64,000 nucleotides of DNA from Henriciella sp. (GTDB taxonomy: Bacteria; Pseudomonadota; Alphaproteobacteria; Caulobacterales; Hyphomonadaceae): NCBI RefSeq assembly GCF_029937755.1, contig NZ_JAPYPG010000001.1, forward strand, positions 496,001-560,000, read 5' to 3'. The position numbers were made by a program, and so were the translations under genes. Below are positions 16,206-25,917 of the stretch, piece after piece. The notes beneath the pieces are model-generated. The model saw nothing but the letters and a program-made list of their open reading frames with translations. It was not told the origin of the DNA and searched no databases. Numbering within the stretch: position 1 is the first letter of the stretch; each line of letters opens with the position of its first letter.

Positions 16206-17303
16206 ATGACCGAGACACTCTTCACTCCGATCCAGCTGGGCGATCTGACCCTGTCCAACCGGGTCTTCATGTCGCCGCTGACGCGGAACCGCGCGAGCGA
16301 CGGGGTCAATGCCCCGCATGACCTGCATGTGGACTACTACGCCCAGCGCGCCGGGGCCGGCCTGATCATCACCGAAGCCACCCAGATCTCGCCGGAGGGC
16401 AAGGGATATGCCTGGACGCCCGGTATTCATAGCGAGGAACAGGTCGAAGGCTGGAAGCGCGTCACCGATGCGGTCCACCGCAAGGGGGGGCGTATCGCCC
16501 TGCAGCTCTGGCATGTCGGCCGGATTTCGCACACCTCGCTGCAGCCGGACGGCCAGGCCCCTGTCGCCCCGTCGGCCCTTGCGGCGAATTCCAAGACCTT
16601 CGACGGCAAGGGCTTCGTCGAAACCTCCACGCCACGCGCTTTGGAGACAGACGAAATCCCGCGCCTCATCGGGGATTTTCGCAAGGCCGCCGAGAACGCG
16701 AAGAAAGCCGGCTTTGACGCGGTGGAGATCCACGGCGCGAATGGTTACCTGATCGACCAGTTCCTGCGCGACAGCTCCAACAAGCGTACGGATGCCTATG
16801 GCGGCTCCATCGAGAACCGCACGCGCCTGCTGAAAGAGGTGATCGAGGCGGTCACCAGCGTCTGGGACCCGAAAAAGGTCGGGGTGCGGTTCAGCCCCTT
16901 CTCCGATGCCAATGACGTCTCCGACAGTGACCCGGTGGCCCTGTTTTCGAAGGCCTATGCGATTGCTGATGAGGCCGGGCTCGGTTTCCTCGATATCGTC
17001 GAGGGCCAGACCGGCGGGCCTCGCAGCGCCTCGGAAGAGGACCTGGCCGAGCTTCGCAAGCATTTCAGCGGCGTCTATGTCGCCAATAATGGCTACGACC
17101 GGGCGCTCGCCATCGAGCATGTCGAAAGCGGCAAGGCCGACGCCATCGCTTTCGGCCGGCCCTTCATCGGCAATCCCGACCTTGTCGAACGCCTGAAGCA
17201 GGATGCCCCGCTGAATGAGAGCAACCAGGAAACCTGGTATGGCGGCGGCGCGGAAGGCTATACCGACTATCCGACACTGGAAGAGGAAAAGGCGAAGGCC
17301 TGA
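16206..17303 (+). CDS. Old Yellow Enzyme family NADH:flavin oxidoreductase
   Basis: 365 residues. An FMN TIM-barrel reducing activated C=C bonds of enones, maleimides, nitroesters and the like with NAD(P)H. N-terminus TPIQLGDLTLSNRVFMSPLT is typical; the substrate-binding pair appears as EIHGANGYLIDQFL (with QLWHVGRISH upstream for FMN contacts), and FMN phosphate binding as ADAIAFGRPFIGNPDL. Closest named family is NemA (N-ethylmaleimide reductase). ATG 16206 gives the family N-terminus; an upstream frame extension has no conservation. No regulator of the NemR type is adjacent. A GC-rich hairpin without T-run follows. Confidence 0.9.
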   Translation: MTETLFTPIQLGDLTLSNRVFMSPLTRNRASDGVNAPHDLHVDYYAQRAGAGLIITEATQISPEGKGYAWTPGIHSEEQVEGWKRVTDAVHRKGGRIALQLWHVGRISHTSLQPDGQAPVAPSALAANSKTFDGKGFVETSTPRALETDEIPRLIGDFRKAAENAKKAGFDAVEIHGANGYLIDQFLRDSSNKRTDAYGGSIENRTRLLKEVIEAVTSVWDPKKVGVRFSPFSDANDVSDSDPVALFSKAYAIADEAGLGFLDIVEGQTGGPRSASEEDLAELRKHFSGVYVANNGYDRALAIEHVESGKADAIAFGRPFIGNPDLVERLKQDAPLNESNQETWYGGGAEGYTDYPTLEEEKAKA

Positions 17304-17320
17304 TCCCTTCCATCCGATGG

Positions 17321-17345
17321 CCCCGCTCCCCACTGGGGGCGGGGC
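17321..17345 (+). repeat. C-rich hairpin, possible dispersed repeat or weak terminator
   Basis: CCCCG and CCCC pair with GGGG and CGGGG around a small loop (17321-17345), 18 bases after the Old Yellow Enzyme gene. There is no T-run. It resembles, loosely, the C-rich hairpins at 28062-28077, 36015-36032 and 43181-43198. Confidence 0.35.
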
Positions 17346-17420
17346 AAGCTGGACGGGCGCAGCGTTCTTGCCCGCCCGAGCACCTCAAGACACGACTTTC
17401 TACTATAAAGACCTATCGTC

Positions 17421-17491
17421 GCAAAAAATTTTTGCTGTGGCTAAATAAGCCAAAAAGCTCTGCTCCTGTTGACAACTATACGATTCGTATA
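17421..17491 (+). promoter_or_regulatory. AT-rich control region upstream of the RHS gene
   Basis: The 279-base gap before the RHS gene is AT-rich. It holds GCAAAAAATTTTTGC (17421-17435, a perfect inverted repeat), a consensus -35 TTGACA (17469-17474) and, two bases later, TATACGATTCGTATA (17477-17491), a perfect 15-base palindrome placed where a repressor would block RNA polymerase. The matching -10 is not certain: TATATC is too close to the -35, and GATAAT (17514-17519) is too far. Confidence 0.4.
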
Positions 17492-17582
17492 TCGTGATTT
17501 TATCTATGGTTACGATAATTTAATTTGGCTGACGGGCCGCCGACAGCTCTTTTGGTCGCGTTTTGGTTGAGGGGCTGAGGTG

Positions 17583-20500
17583 ATGAAGATTGTTTCGTTA
17601 GAGACGCGTGGTGCGATTACGCCCGGTAGGCTGCACGGGTCCGCTGCATTCTTGGTGATCCGGCTCCTCTTCGCTGCGACTGCCGCCTTGCTCTCGACAC
17701 TCTTGGCTTCTGCTCAGAACGCCGTCGATGCTGATGCCATTGAGGAAGCCAATCTGGACATTGAACTGGACGTTGGCCTTCAGAGGGCCGGCGCCGATCT
17801 GCTTGGGGATGCGATTGACCTGCAGGCCGGAAACCTCTCGTTCAGAATCGTCGACGTCGCTCTGCCTGGCAATTCAAACCTGCCCGTTCAATTCGCCAGA
17901 ACATACACGGTCGATGCACCGGACTTTCACAACAGCATTCTGGGCGACTGGAACCCGGATATTCCCTTCATTACCACACGCTTCGAGGCTGTAACGTCCA
18001 GTAGCGATCCCATGTCCTTGTGGAGTAACGACCGCTGCACGGTTGGAGAAACACCGCCTAATCCGCAGTCCCGCAGGGGGAAGGTGTGGAGTGGCGTCAA
18101 GATGTTCGTGCCTAGCGCTGGTGGACAACTTCTCATGAAGGACGTCCAGGGCACAAACGCTATCTACAATAATGACAGGCCAGACTGGATTACCGCGGAG
18201 CACTGGCGCCTTGATTGTCTGAGCACGCTTGAGCGCGGCCCGGGCGAAGGCTTTCTGGCGACTTCACCCAACGGCACCAAATATTACTTCGACTATCTGG
18301 CGGTCGCTGGAATTCACTCCTTTGTAAGACGTGAGCGTGACCCCGCCATTGACGGGAACGAATCCGAGCCCTTTATCGATGAAGATGTCGTCACAGTTCC
18401 CATCTACAACTTCAATCTGTACGCGACGCGCGTGGAGGATGTGCATGGCAATTGGGTCGATTATACGTACTCGAACAATGGCGTCCTCACCCGGATCGAG
18501 AGCAATGATAATCGCGTCATAACGCTGCAATACGCGACCAGATCAGGTGCAACCTTCCCAAACTATGCGGACGCATTTCACGGAAAACATCTCGTGTCGG
18601 TATCCGCCAATGGCCGGACCTGGACCTATGATTATGATGGCGGGCCCACAGGCACTTTTTCCTATATGGCCGGACCTGGCCGGCTGCTTGAGGTCACGCT
18701 GCCGGACTCCACGTCCTGGGAATACGACCTCAAGAACACGACCGGGAGCTACACTGGCTACCCCTGCCATCAGACCCAGATTCTGAACGAAGTCAGCACC
18801 GTCACGCACCCAAACGGCACAGTCGGTGAGTTCAGGTTTAAGAAGATCCTGAATGGCCGCAACAATGTGCCGTCGGCTTACGAAGTTGCCCCCAACCCGG
18901 CTCTCACCGAATGTCAGCAATACAAGGTTCCCCGGTACAGGGTTAGCCGGGCGGTGCGCGAGAAGAAGCTGATCGTGCCCCGTGCCGGCACGTATACTTG
19001 GACCTATGTCTATGAACAGGACAGTGGATACCGCAACTATCCGAACGCTCCCACGTCACTGGATCTCAAAAAGCGAACGGTTACCGATCCGACCGGGGCC
19101 GTAAGACGGCTGTACTATGATCGCCGCTTCGGCTCGCAAACTGAAGATCTACTGATACGCCAGGAGGTCGGAACCACAAGCCAGACCTTGCGTGAGACAA
19201 ACTATACCTATGAGACGCTGCCCAGCCTCGGGGACACGACGGTTCGATATGACTACGACAATCCAAGAACGTCTCGGCGACCCCGGAAGAAGATCGTCAC
19301 AGAGCAGGATGGCACGACATTTACGACCGAGTTCAGCTATCAGACCAATTTGAACTCAACGAGCTATTCTTACGGTCAGGCCACGGCCACTACCGAATAC
19401 AGTACGCTGCAATCGCAACAACGGACTACAACCACGACTCTGGTCCACAAGCGTGACAAGTGGATTCTGAGTTTGCCGGAAGTTATCACCCGCAACGGCA
19501 AACAATTCGAAAACTACACCTACAACGCTGAAGGACTCCGCACGGCAACGACGACTTTCGGCGGGTCGCAAGTGTCTTATACCTATCATTCCTCGGCTGG
19601 ACAGGCAGGCCTGCTGCAGAGCCGGACGGATGCCCTGGGCCGAACTGCTTCGTTCACGAACTATACGCGCGGAATAGCGCAATCCATAACCCTGCCTGAT
19701 TCCAATACAGTCTCCAGAGTCGTGGACAATAATGGCTGGGTCACATCCGCCACGAACTCCAAGGGCGTCACGATCGGGCGCAGCTATGACACCATGGGCC
19801 GTCTTACCAGTGTCAACTATCCCTCAAACTGGGCCGATAAATCGATCTCGTATTCGAGCCTGGGCAATGGCCTCATCCAGACCATCACGCACGGATCACG
19901 ACAGCTTCAGACGACTTTCGATGGCTTCTACCAGCCAACATACGTAAAGAGGACGGCTTTATCCGGCGGTGGCGGATCTATCCACACCGAGACCCAATAT
20001 GATGGGCTCGGGCGGACCGTCTTCCAATCCTGGCCGTCGGCCTGGTCAAACCCGACGGAAGGCATCAGCACGAGCTATGACGCGCTTGGCCGGGTGACGC
20101 AGACTCAGGAAACCGTCTCGCCCAACGCGACGACGAGCTATGCCTATCTGAGCGGCAACAGGATCCGCATCACCGATCCGGCCAATGCACAAACGACCAC
20201 GACCTACCGGGCCTTCGGCGCGCCTGCGACAGATGAAGCGATGTCGGTGGTCGATGCGATGGGAGCCGTAACGACGTTCACACGCGACATCTATGGCAAT
20301 GTCACCCAGATGGACCAGTCGGGCACGCAGAATGGCTATACGGCCAGCGTCACGCGCAAGTTCTGGTATGACAGCCGCCTTCGCCTCTGCCGCCACCGCG
20401 CGCCTGAATTCGGCGATGAGCTGTTCCAGTACGATGCCGCCGATCAGCTCACCGCCTCCTCGCGTGGCGAACCGGCTGGCTCAGGCTGCGCAGCGCCCTC

Positions 20501-22418
20501 ATCGTCCCTGCGCACCTTGTTCAGCTACGACAATATGGGCCGTCAGACTTTTATAAATTTACCAAGCACCTCATTGGACATTTCGAAGGGCTATGACGCC
20601 AACGGCAATCTCACCGATGTCGACCGTGGGACCATCACATGGGATTACACTTACAACGACCTCAACCTGATGACGGGAGAATCGCTGAATGCAAACGGAC
20701 GCATTTACGCGATAACCCACAATTACAATAGCAGCGGCTTTCAGAACAGTATCCAGCTTCCCGGAACGGGCGGAACATTTGTGTTCGACCCTGACGGCTT
20801 TGGGCGACCTACAGGCCTTCGCACCGGTTCCACAATTTCAGTTTCAAATGCAACCTACCATCCCAATGGCTTGGTGAAGACGGCCAATTATGGAAATGGC
20901 CTTAACTATCTCCAGACGCTGAATACGCGCCGACTGCCCGAAGACATTGTCATCTCTGGCGCATCGACACCCCTGGATCTTGTCCATACTTATGATCCGC
21001 GCCGGAAGATCACATCGATTTCGAATTATGCCGTCTCCGGTGAAAACCGGAGCTTCACATACGATCCGAAAGGACGGCTTCTGACAGCGTCCGGCCCATG
21101 GGGCTCGGGCAGTTTCGAATACGATGCCCTGGACAATATCCGGACGAAAACGCTGGGCTCGCGGGTCGTCGAGGTCTACTATGACACCCAGAATCGCGTC
21201 AGCCGCTTCAGGGACACGTCAGAGGGTAACACGTGGCAGGCATACTTTTACGATGCACGCGGAAATATAATCGATAATGGCTTGTTCGCCTATGGCGGTG
21301 CAAACTTTGCCTACGACACCGCCAACCAGCCTACCCGCATATACAATTCAGACTTTGATGAGACCCATTCCTATGACGGCAATTTCAAACGCGTTAGAAC
21401 CGCGCGGGACGGGAAGATTATCTATTGGGTCTATTCAGCCCATACTGGAACGCTCGTCTACAAGGACGAAGTAACGGACAATGTTCGCACACGCTATGCC
21501 AGCGTTGGTGGAGCCTCAATACGTCAGCGCAACGGGATCTATGAGTTCACCCATCTCGATGGGCAGGGCACACCCGTCGCCGCGACGAATTCCTCCGGCG
21601 TCCTTCTCTGGCGCGAACTTCACACGCCGTATGGCGAAAAGACACTCGATCCCGCCGAGAATCGCGATGATGTGAGCTATACGGGCCACGTGCAGGACGA
21701 CCGCTCCGGCCTCACCTACATGCAGGCGCGCTATTACGACCCCGTCACCGCCCGCTTCCTCTCAACCGACCCCATCGGATATCAGGATCAGTTCAATCTC
21801 TATGCCTATGTGCATAATGATCCGATGAATATGGTCGATCCGACGGGGGAGCAGGCCTTTATTCCCCGCCCTCTGATAGGGCCCAATGGAGAAGGCGTAC
21901 AAGAATACCGGCAAGGTCTCAGGCAGGCAGTTCCAGGCACAGTTAGCACAATTTTGGACTTCACGCCTATTGTGGGCGACATCAAGGGCATAGGTGAAGC
22001 CATCGCCGATCCGACTTTCGTAAACTTTGCCGCTGCTGTTGTCGGGCTAGCGCCGGGCGTTGGGGATGTGGCGGCGAAGGGGATGAAGACCGGAAGCAAG
22101 GTGTTGGGCAATGCCCAGCAAACAAGAAGAGCAGGTGAGCTAACCACCCACGGCCCAACGAGTAAGCGCATAGGTGGAGAGATGGCTAATAGAGGCGAGT
22201 ATCCCTCGGTCCATCTGAATCAGACATTGCGAACGATTACCGGCGGGGAGGTCGATAGCTCGGTCAGGCCTGATGTCGGTGCTGTGAACACAGATACCAA
22301 CCAAGTTGACACGGTAGAGGTTTTGTCCCCTGGTCAGTCCCGAGCTCAAATGGAGAATAAGATGCAAGAAGCTCTGGGAGATCGCTGCGGCACGGTAACT
22401 TGCGTAGATCCCGATTAA
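17583..22418 (+). CDS. secreted RHS/YD-repeat protein with C-terminal polymorphic toxin domain
   Basis: 1611 residues from ATG 17583 (GAGG upstream). A signal peptide lies at about residues 22-45 (LLFAATAALLSTLLASAQNA). An N-terminal segment (SFRIVDVALPGNSNLPVQFA) precedes many YD repeats (SYDTMGRLTSVNYPS, SYDALGRVTQTQET, GYDANGNLTDVDRG and others) that build the hollow RHS shell. The RHS core ends in LTYMQARYYDPVTARFLSTD and YVHNDPMNMVDPTGE (~residue 1424). The last ~188 residues are the variable tip: a pre-toxin segment (DFTPIVGDIKGIGEA) then a nuclease-like region with RPDVGAVN and VDTVEVLSPG, which could be a PD-(D/E)XK-type core. Toxin activity is inference. Base composition is lower in GC than the core genes around it. 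Confidence 0.9.
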   Translation: MKIVSLETRGAITPGRLHGSAAFLVIRLLFAATAALLSTLLASAQNAVDADAIEEANLDIELDVGLQRAGADLLGDAIDLQAGNLSFRIVDVALPGNSNLPVQFARTYTVDAPDFHNSILGDWNPDIPFITTRFEAVTSSSDPMSLWSNDRCTVGETPPNPQSRRGKVWSGVKMFVPSAGGQLLMKDVQGTNAIYNNDRPDWITAEHWRLDCLSTLERGPGEGFLATSPNGTKYYFDYLAVAGIHSFVRRERDPAIDGNESEPFIDEDVVTVPIYNFNLYATRVEDVHGNWVDYTYSNNGVLTRIESNDNRVITLQYATRSGATFPNYADAFHGKHLVSVSANGRTWTYDYDGGPTGTFSYMAGPGRLLEVTLPDSTSWEYDLKNTTGSYTGYPCHQTQILNEVSTVTHPNGTVGEFRFKKILNGRNNVPSAYEVAPNPALTECQQYKVPRYRVSRAVREKKLIVPRAGTYTWTYVYEQDSGYRNYPNAPTSLDLKKRTVTDPTGAVRRLYYDRRFGSQTEDLLIRQEVGTTSQTLRETNYTYETLPSLGDTTVRYDYDNPRTSRRPRKKIVTEQDGTTFTTEFSYQTNLNSTSYSYGQATATTEYSTLQSQQRTTTTTLVHKRDKWILSLPEVITRNGKQFENYTYNAEGLRTATTTFGGSQVSYTYHSSAGQAGLLQSRTDALGRTASFTNYTRGIAQSITLPDSNTVSRVVDNNGWVTSATNSKGVTIGRSYDTMGRLTSVNYPSNWADKSISYSSLGNGLIQTITHGSRQLQTTFDGFYQPTYVKRTALSGGGGSIHTETQYDGLGRTVFQSWPSAWSNPTEGISTSYDALGRVTQTQETVSPNATTSYAYLSGNRIRITDPANAQTTTTYRAFGAPATDEAMSVVDAMGAVTTFTRDIYGNVTQMDQSGTQNGYTASVTRKFWYDSRLRLCRHRAPEFGDELFQYDAADQLTASSRGEPAGSGCAAPSSSLRTLFSYDNMGRQTFINLPSTSLDISKGYDANGNLTDVDRGTITWDYTYNDLNLMTGESLNANGRIYAITHNYNSSGFQNSIQLPGTGGTFVFDPDGFGRPTGLRTGSTISVSNATYHPNGLVKTANYGNGLNYLQTLNTRRLPEDIVISGASTPLDLVHTYDPRRKITSISNYAVSGENRSFTYDPKGRLLTASGPWGSGSFEYDALDNIRTKTLGSRVVEVYYDTQNRVSRFRDTSEGNTWQAYFYDARGNIIDNGLFAYGGANFAYDTANQPTRIYNSDFDETHSYDGNFKRVRTARDGKIIYWVYSAHTGTLVYKDEVTDNVRTRYASVGGASIRQRNGIYEFTHLDGQGTPVAATNSSGVLLWRELHTPYGEKTLDPAENRDDVSYTGHVQDDRSGLTYMQARYYDPVTARFLSTDPIGYQDQFNLYAYVHNDPMNMVDPTGEQAFIPRPLIGPNGEGVQEYRQGLRQAVPGTVSTILDFTPIVGDIKGIGEAIADPTFVNFAAAVVGLAPGVGDVAAKGMKTGSKVLGNAQQTRRAGELTTHGPTSKRIGGEMANRGEYPSVHLNQTLRTITGGEVDSSVRPDVGAVNTDTNQVDTVEVLSPGQSRAQMENKMQEALGDRCGTVTCVDPD

Positions 22419-22424
22419 GTTAGT

Positions 22425-23261
22425 ATGAAAATGGATCAAATAGCCTTTTTACCTTTCCTGCCGACATTCCAATCTGAAACCAGATTGGTTGCTAATCTAA
22501 TGTTCTACGGTTTGGAGAGACCGCTTTCGCGCGATTGGGTTCAATTGATCGAGCAACAATTTGTGCGCTATTCGTTAGAGCCGCAAGAACTCTGCTACAC
22601 GGCGCATAGCAAAGACAAATCTGGTGACTATTCATCACTCAAATCGGAGCTCGAAGACGCGTTATCATGTAACGCCAAATACGAACTAAAGTCGATACGT
22701 GTTCGCAGTAAAGCCGTTGCTCCAGAAGACGGATTTCTTCCTTGCGATATGGAAATCTCAGTTGATACTGGAGGCCCGACTCATGCCCGTGGCTCTATTT
22801 CTGTGTCAATTGATAAGGCGCCTGATCTGGAAGAGTTCGCGACTCAAACTTCTCATGACGTATCTCGAATAGGTGGATGTTATTACGGTCATTCGTCCTT
22901 GTTTCCAGCAATTCTTGGCCCTGAGTATTATCTCGGCTCGGTGGGCACAATCCCAAAGGGGTGGAGTTTCATCTCAACCCGCGCTTACACCAAACGTCTA
23001 ACGGCATGGCGTGATCATGGTGCGAACAGGATCTCTTTGAATGGTTATTTCCGAGAAGTGTTTCCGTACAACTTTCTTACAAAACACCATCTCAATCAGC
23101 GCATTTTGGGAAAGCCAGCTGCTGACCTATTTAAGGAATTCGGAACGCTGGAAGAATTTGGTGCGAGCGCTTCCCAGTACGTTTGGAAAGTACCATTGGT
23201 ATTGATACCAAAAGCGCGCGAAGTCCTGGAAGAGGCAAATTTAGTGCTATCGGCGAGATAA
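22425..23261 (+). CDS. unknown protein, candidate immunity to the RHS toxin
   Basis: 278 residues, no family recognised. ATG 22425 lies six bases after the RHS stop, so the two are cotranscribed and perhaps translationally coupled, the usual place for an RHS immunity gene. No signal peptide or membrane segment is seen, so it is likely cytoplasmic, as expected for protection from a nuclease acting in the cell. Visible features: SLFPAILGPEYYLGSVGTIP, and a C-terminal VWKVPLVLIPKAREVLEEAN. The gene is AT-rich with codon use unlike the core genes. The immunity role rests on position only. Confidence 0.6.
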   Translation: MKMDQIAFLPFLPTFQSETRLVANLMFYGLERPLSRDWVQLIEQQFVRYSLEPQELCYTAHSKDKSGDYSSLKSELEDALSCNAKYELKSIRVRSKAVAPEDGFLPCDMEISVDTGGPTHARGSISVSIDKAPDLEEFATQTSHDVSRIGGCYYGHSSLFPAILGPEYYLGSVGTIPKGWSFISTRAYTKRLTAWRDHGANRISLNGYFREVFPYNFLTKHHLNQRILGKPAADLFKEFGTLEEFGASASQYVWKVPLVLIPKAREVLEEANLVLSAR

Positions 23262-23444
23262 GCATTTCACCGGATCACTTGACGATGCAGTAGGGTAGAA
23301 TCCGCCTTGGCGAATTGCACCTGAATTGGCCTCAACGCGCTTTTTGTGATAGGGTCAATCAGCTGACTTCCATCAGCGCATCACGCCTCAGCACAACGCA
23401 ATTATCAAACGGCAATGCCCGTCCGCATTGGCTGGGGCTTCGCT

Positions 23445-24152
23445 TCATGTCCGCGCGAGATAGACGGTCTGCGTGAAGGGCTTGTCCTGCAGCGGATTGT
23501 GGAAGGTGACGGGCTCGCTCCAGGCCTCGCGAAAGACGCTGGCCATGCGGGCGATGAAGGCCTCATCCGCGCCGGCGTCGGACCAGAGCCCCATGACGCC
23601 GCCGGGCTTCAGGTGCCGGGCGAGTTTGCGCAGGCCCGCATCGCTGTAGAAGCTGCCGCTGCGCTGGTCGAGCAGCCAGTCGGGCGTGTGATCAATGTCG
23701 ATGAGGATGGCATCCTGCGGCGCGCCGAAGCCCGCTTCCGACGCCGCCAGCGCGAAGAAATCGCCCTCGCGGACCGTGCAGCGCGTATCGGCCGAGAGCG
23801 GCGGATCGAGGGGGACCAGCTGCTTCTCGTGCCACTCGATGACGGGGGCGAGGAGTTCGACCACCTGGAGCCTGCCGACCCGCTTGTCCTCCAGAACGGC
23901 GGCGGCGGTATAGCCAAGCCCGAGGCCGCCAACCACCACGTCGAAACCGCCTTCCGGCGCCTCACCGAGTGCGGCCAGCCCCCGCCTTGCCAGCGCGACT
24001 TCGGACGCGGTGAACAGGCTCGACATCAGGTGTTCCTCGCCAAGCAGGATCTCCCACACATCGGTATCGAGTGACAGGATGCGACGGCGGCGCAGGCTGA
24101 TCGCGCCAATATCGGTGACCTGGTAGTCGAGTTCCTCGAAAAGCTTGCTCAT
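23445..24152 (-). CDS. spermidine-synthase-like SAM-dependent protein
   Basis: 235 residues. The region EGGFDVVVGGLGLGYTAAAV contains the glycine-rich SAM/aminopropyl-donor loop, followed by an acidic residue ending strand 2 (LQVVELLAPVIEWHEK), AILIDIDHTPDWLL (motif post-strand 4) and HLKPGGVMGLWSDAG. This is the spermidine-synthase/methyltransferase Rossmann layout. The polyamine-binding tetrad cannot be confirmed, so polyamine synthesis is not claimed. Its start overlaps the stop of the SDR gene upstream by four bases (24149-24152), so the pair is an operon. It converges on the RHS immunity candidate across a 183-base gap in which I see nothing. Confidence 0.72.
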   Translation of the reverse strand: MSKLFEELDYQVTDIGAISLRRRRILSLDTDVWEILLGEEHLMSSLFTASEVALARRGLAALGEAPEGGFDVVVGGLGLGYTAAAVLEDKRVGRLQVVELLAPVIEWHEKQLVPLDPPLSADTRCTVREGDFFALAASEAGFGAPQDAILIDIDHTPDWLLDQRSGSFYSDAGLRKLARHLKPGGVMGLWSDAGADEAFIARMASVFREAWSEPVTFHNPLQDKPFTQTVYLART

Positions 24153-25060
24153 CCCGATCCTTGAGGCTGCACAGCGGCGCGCAGATTGGCGAAGACATTC
24201 ATGCCGAACTCGCCCTCATAGGCAATTTCGGGCGTCTTGCGAACCGCGTCGTCCAGCGCGGCGGCATCCGGGCCGATCAGGATGCGCCACTTGTCTGCGC
24301 GCACCCCGTCGAGAATGACCTTCGCGGCGTCCGGCGCGCTGGTGATGGCATTGTCGCGGAACATCTCACCGCGCGCCTTTGCCTCCTCATAGACTTCGTT
24401 CCCGCCGCCAATCGCGGAATTGTCGCCGAATTCGCGCAGCGTGTTGAGCGCGATCTGAGTCCCGATATGGCCGGGCATGACGACCGACGCCTTCACATGC
24501 GGGGCGTTGAGGCGAAGGTCGGTGATCAGCGCTTCGGTGAAGCCCTTCACGGCGAACTTGGCCGCCGAATAGGCCGTATGCGGTGTGTCCGGACCAAGGC
24601 TTGCCCAGAAGCCGTTGACGGAGCTGACATTGACGATGTGGCCCTCATCGGCAGCGACCAGCATCGGCATGAAGGCGCGCGCATTGTAGTACACGCCGTA
24701 CCAGCAGACATTGAAGGTCCGCTCCCAGCTTTCACGCGGATCGCTGACGAAACTGCCACCGCCGCCGATCCCGGCATTGTTGATGAGCAGGTGGATATGC
24801 TCGGTCTCATGCGCGGTGCGCACATGCTCGGCGAAGGCCTGGACCTGGTCCTCCTTGCCGACATCGGCGCGGAAGCTGGTAATGCGCACACCCTGCGGCG
24901 CGAGCGCTTCAGCCGCCGAGACAGTGGCTGCCATATCCTCTTCGGAGATGTCGCAGATGGCGACGCTGCAGCCAGCCTCGGCAAGCTGCTTGGTCATTTC
25001 CCGGCCCATGCCGGCCCCGCCGCCCGTGACGACGGCGATCTTCCCGCTGAAATCCTTCAT
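24149..25060 (-). CDS. short-chain dehydrogenase/reductase (classical SDR)
   Basis: 303 residues. Cofactor loop TGGGAGMGRE near residue 12, the NNAG motif (LLINNAGIGGGG) near 93, and the catalytic Ser (VNVSSVNGF) with YSAAK (Tyr, Lys) near 165 are all present. The acidic CDIS after strand 2 favours NAD(H). Enzymes of this family oxidise or reduce alcohols, sterols, ketones or sugars; no substrate can be read from sequence. It forms a two-gene operon with the spermidine-synthase-like gene and diverges from the NAD(P)-binding protein at 25203. Confidence 0.88.
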   Translation of the reverse strand: MKDFSGKIAVVTGGGAGMGREMTKQLAEAGCSVAICDISEEDMAATVSAAEALAPQGVRITSFRADVGKEDQVQAFAEHVRTAHETEHIHLLINNAGIGGGGSFVSDPRESWERTFNVCWYGVYYNARAFMPMLVAADEGHIVNVSSVNGFWASLGPDTPHTAYSAAKFAVKGFTEALITDLRLNAPHVKASVVMPGHIGTQIALNTLREFGDNSAIGGGNEVYEEAKARGEMFRDNAITSAPDAAKVILDGVRADKWRILIGPDAAALDDAVRKTPEIAYEGEFGMNVFANLRAAVQPQGSG

Positions 25061-25202
25061 GTCTTCCTCCCGGTCTTATGTTTGCGGGGAGCGTAACGCC
25101 GCTGCGGCAGGGCGCACAGGCATGACCGTGAGGAAACTGGCGGGAACAGGGCCCCTCGTGCCATGTTGTCTCTGGCGAAAGCAGACACCAAGGAGCGCAA
25201 GG

Positions 25203-25859
25203 ATGGCGAACATATTCCTGATCGGGGCGACAGGCGGGGTTGGCAGCCGGCTCATCCCGAAGCTGATCGAGCGCGGCCACATCCTCACCGGCCTTCACCG
25301 CAAGCCCGAACAGGCCGACGCGCTGCGTGCGGCTGGGGTCACCCCCGCACCCGGCGATATCATGGATCTCAGCACAGACGAGCTCGAGATGATGCTGCAG
25401 GGCTCGGATGTGGCCGTCTTCTCGGCTGGCGCCGCCGGCAGCGGCTGGGACCGCACAACCGCGATCGACGGCGACGGCCCCATCAAGCTCATCGACGCGG
25501 CGCGCAAGACCGGGGTGAAGCGCATCTACCTCGTTTCCGTCTTCCCGGATGCCGGGCGCAAGCGCGACACGAGCGAGGGCTTCGAACACTATATGGAAGA
25601 GAAGAAGCGCGCCGATGCCGCGCTGGCCGAAAGCGGGCTTGAGTATGTCATCATCCGGCCCGGGACGCTGCAGACCGAGGAGGGCGATGGCAGCGTCCGC
25701 GCCGGCCATGCCATTCCGTATGGCAATGTGGCGCGGGGCAATGTCGCCGCCTTTATCGCCGAACTGATCGACAGCCCGGACATAAGCCGCGAAATCGTCG
25801 AGCTGACCGATGGCGATGTCCCGGCCGGTGATGCCGTCGCCGCGCTGCGCCGGAGCTGA
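25203..25859 (+). CDS. NAD(P)-binding atypical SDR (NmrA/YwnB-like)
   Basis: 218 residues. Starts with the nucleotide-binding loop IFLIGATGGVGSRLIPKLIE, followed by FSAGAAGSGWDRTTAIDGDG, KRIYLVSVFPDAGR and YVIIRPGTLQTEEG, the typical atypical SDR with no classical YxxxK pair in position. Such proteins are redox sensors or NAD(P)H-dependent reductases acting on flavins or metabolites. ATG 25203 follows AAGGAG. It is transcribed alone. Confidence 0.82.
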   Translation: MANIFLIGATGGVGSRLIPKLIERGHILTGLHRKPEQADALRAAGVTPAPGDIMDLSTDELEMMLQGSDVAVFSAGAAGSGWDRTTAIDGDGPIKLIDAARKTGVKRIYLVSVFPDAGRKRDTSEGFEHYMEEKKRADAALAESGLEYVIIRPGTLQTEEGDGSVRAGHAIPYGNVARGNVAAFIAELIDSPDISREIVELTDGDVPAGDAVAALRRS

Positions 25860-25917
25860 GGCCACCCCCTCGCCTCCCCCGCCTGTGCCCTCCGCGATTC
25901 TCTCTTGCCATCGCCCT

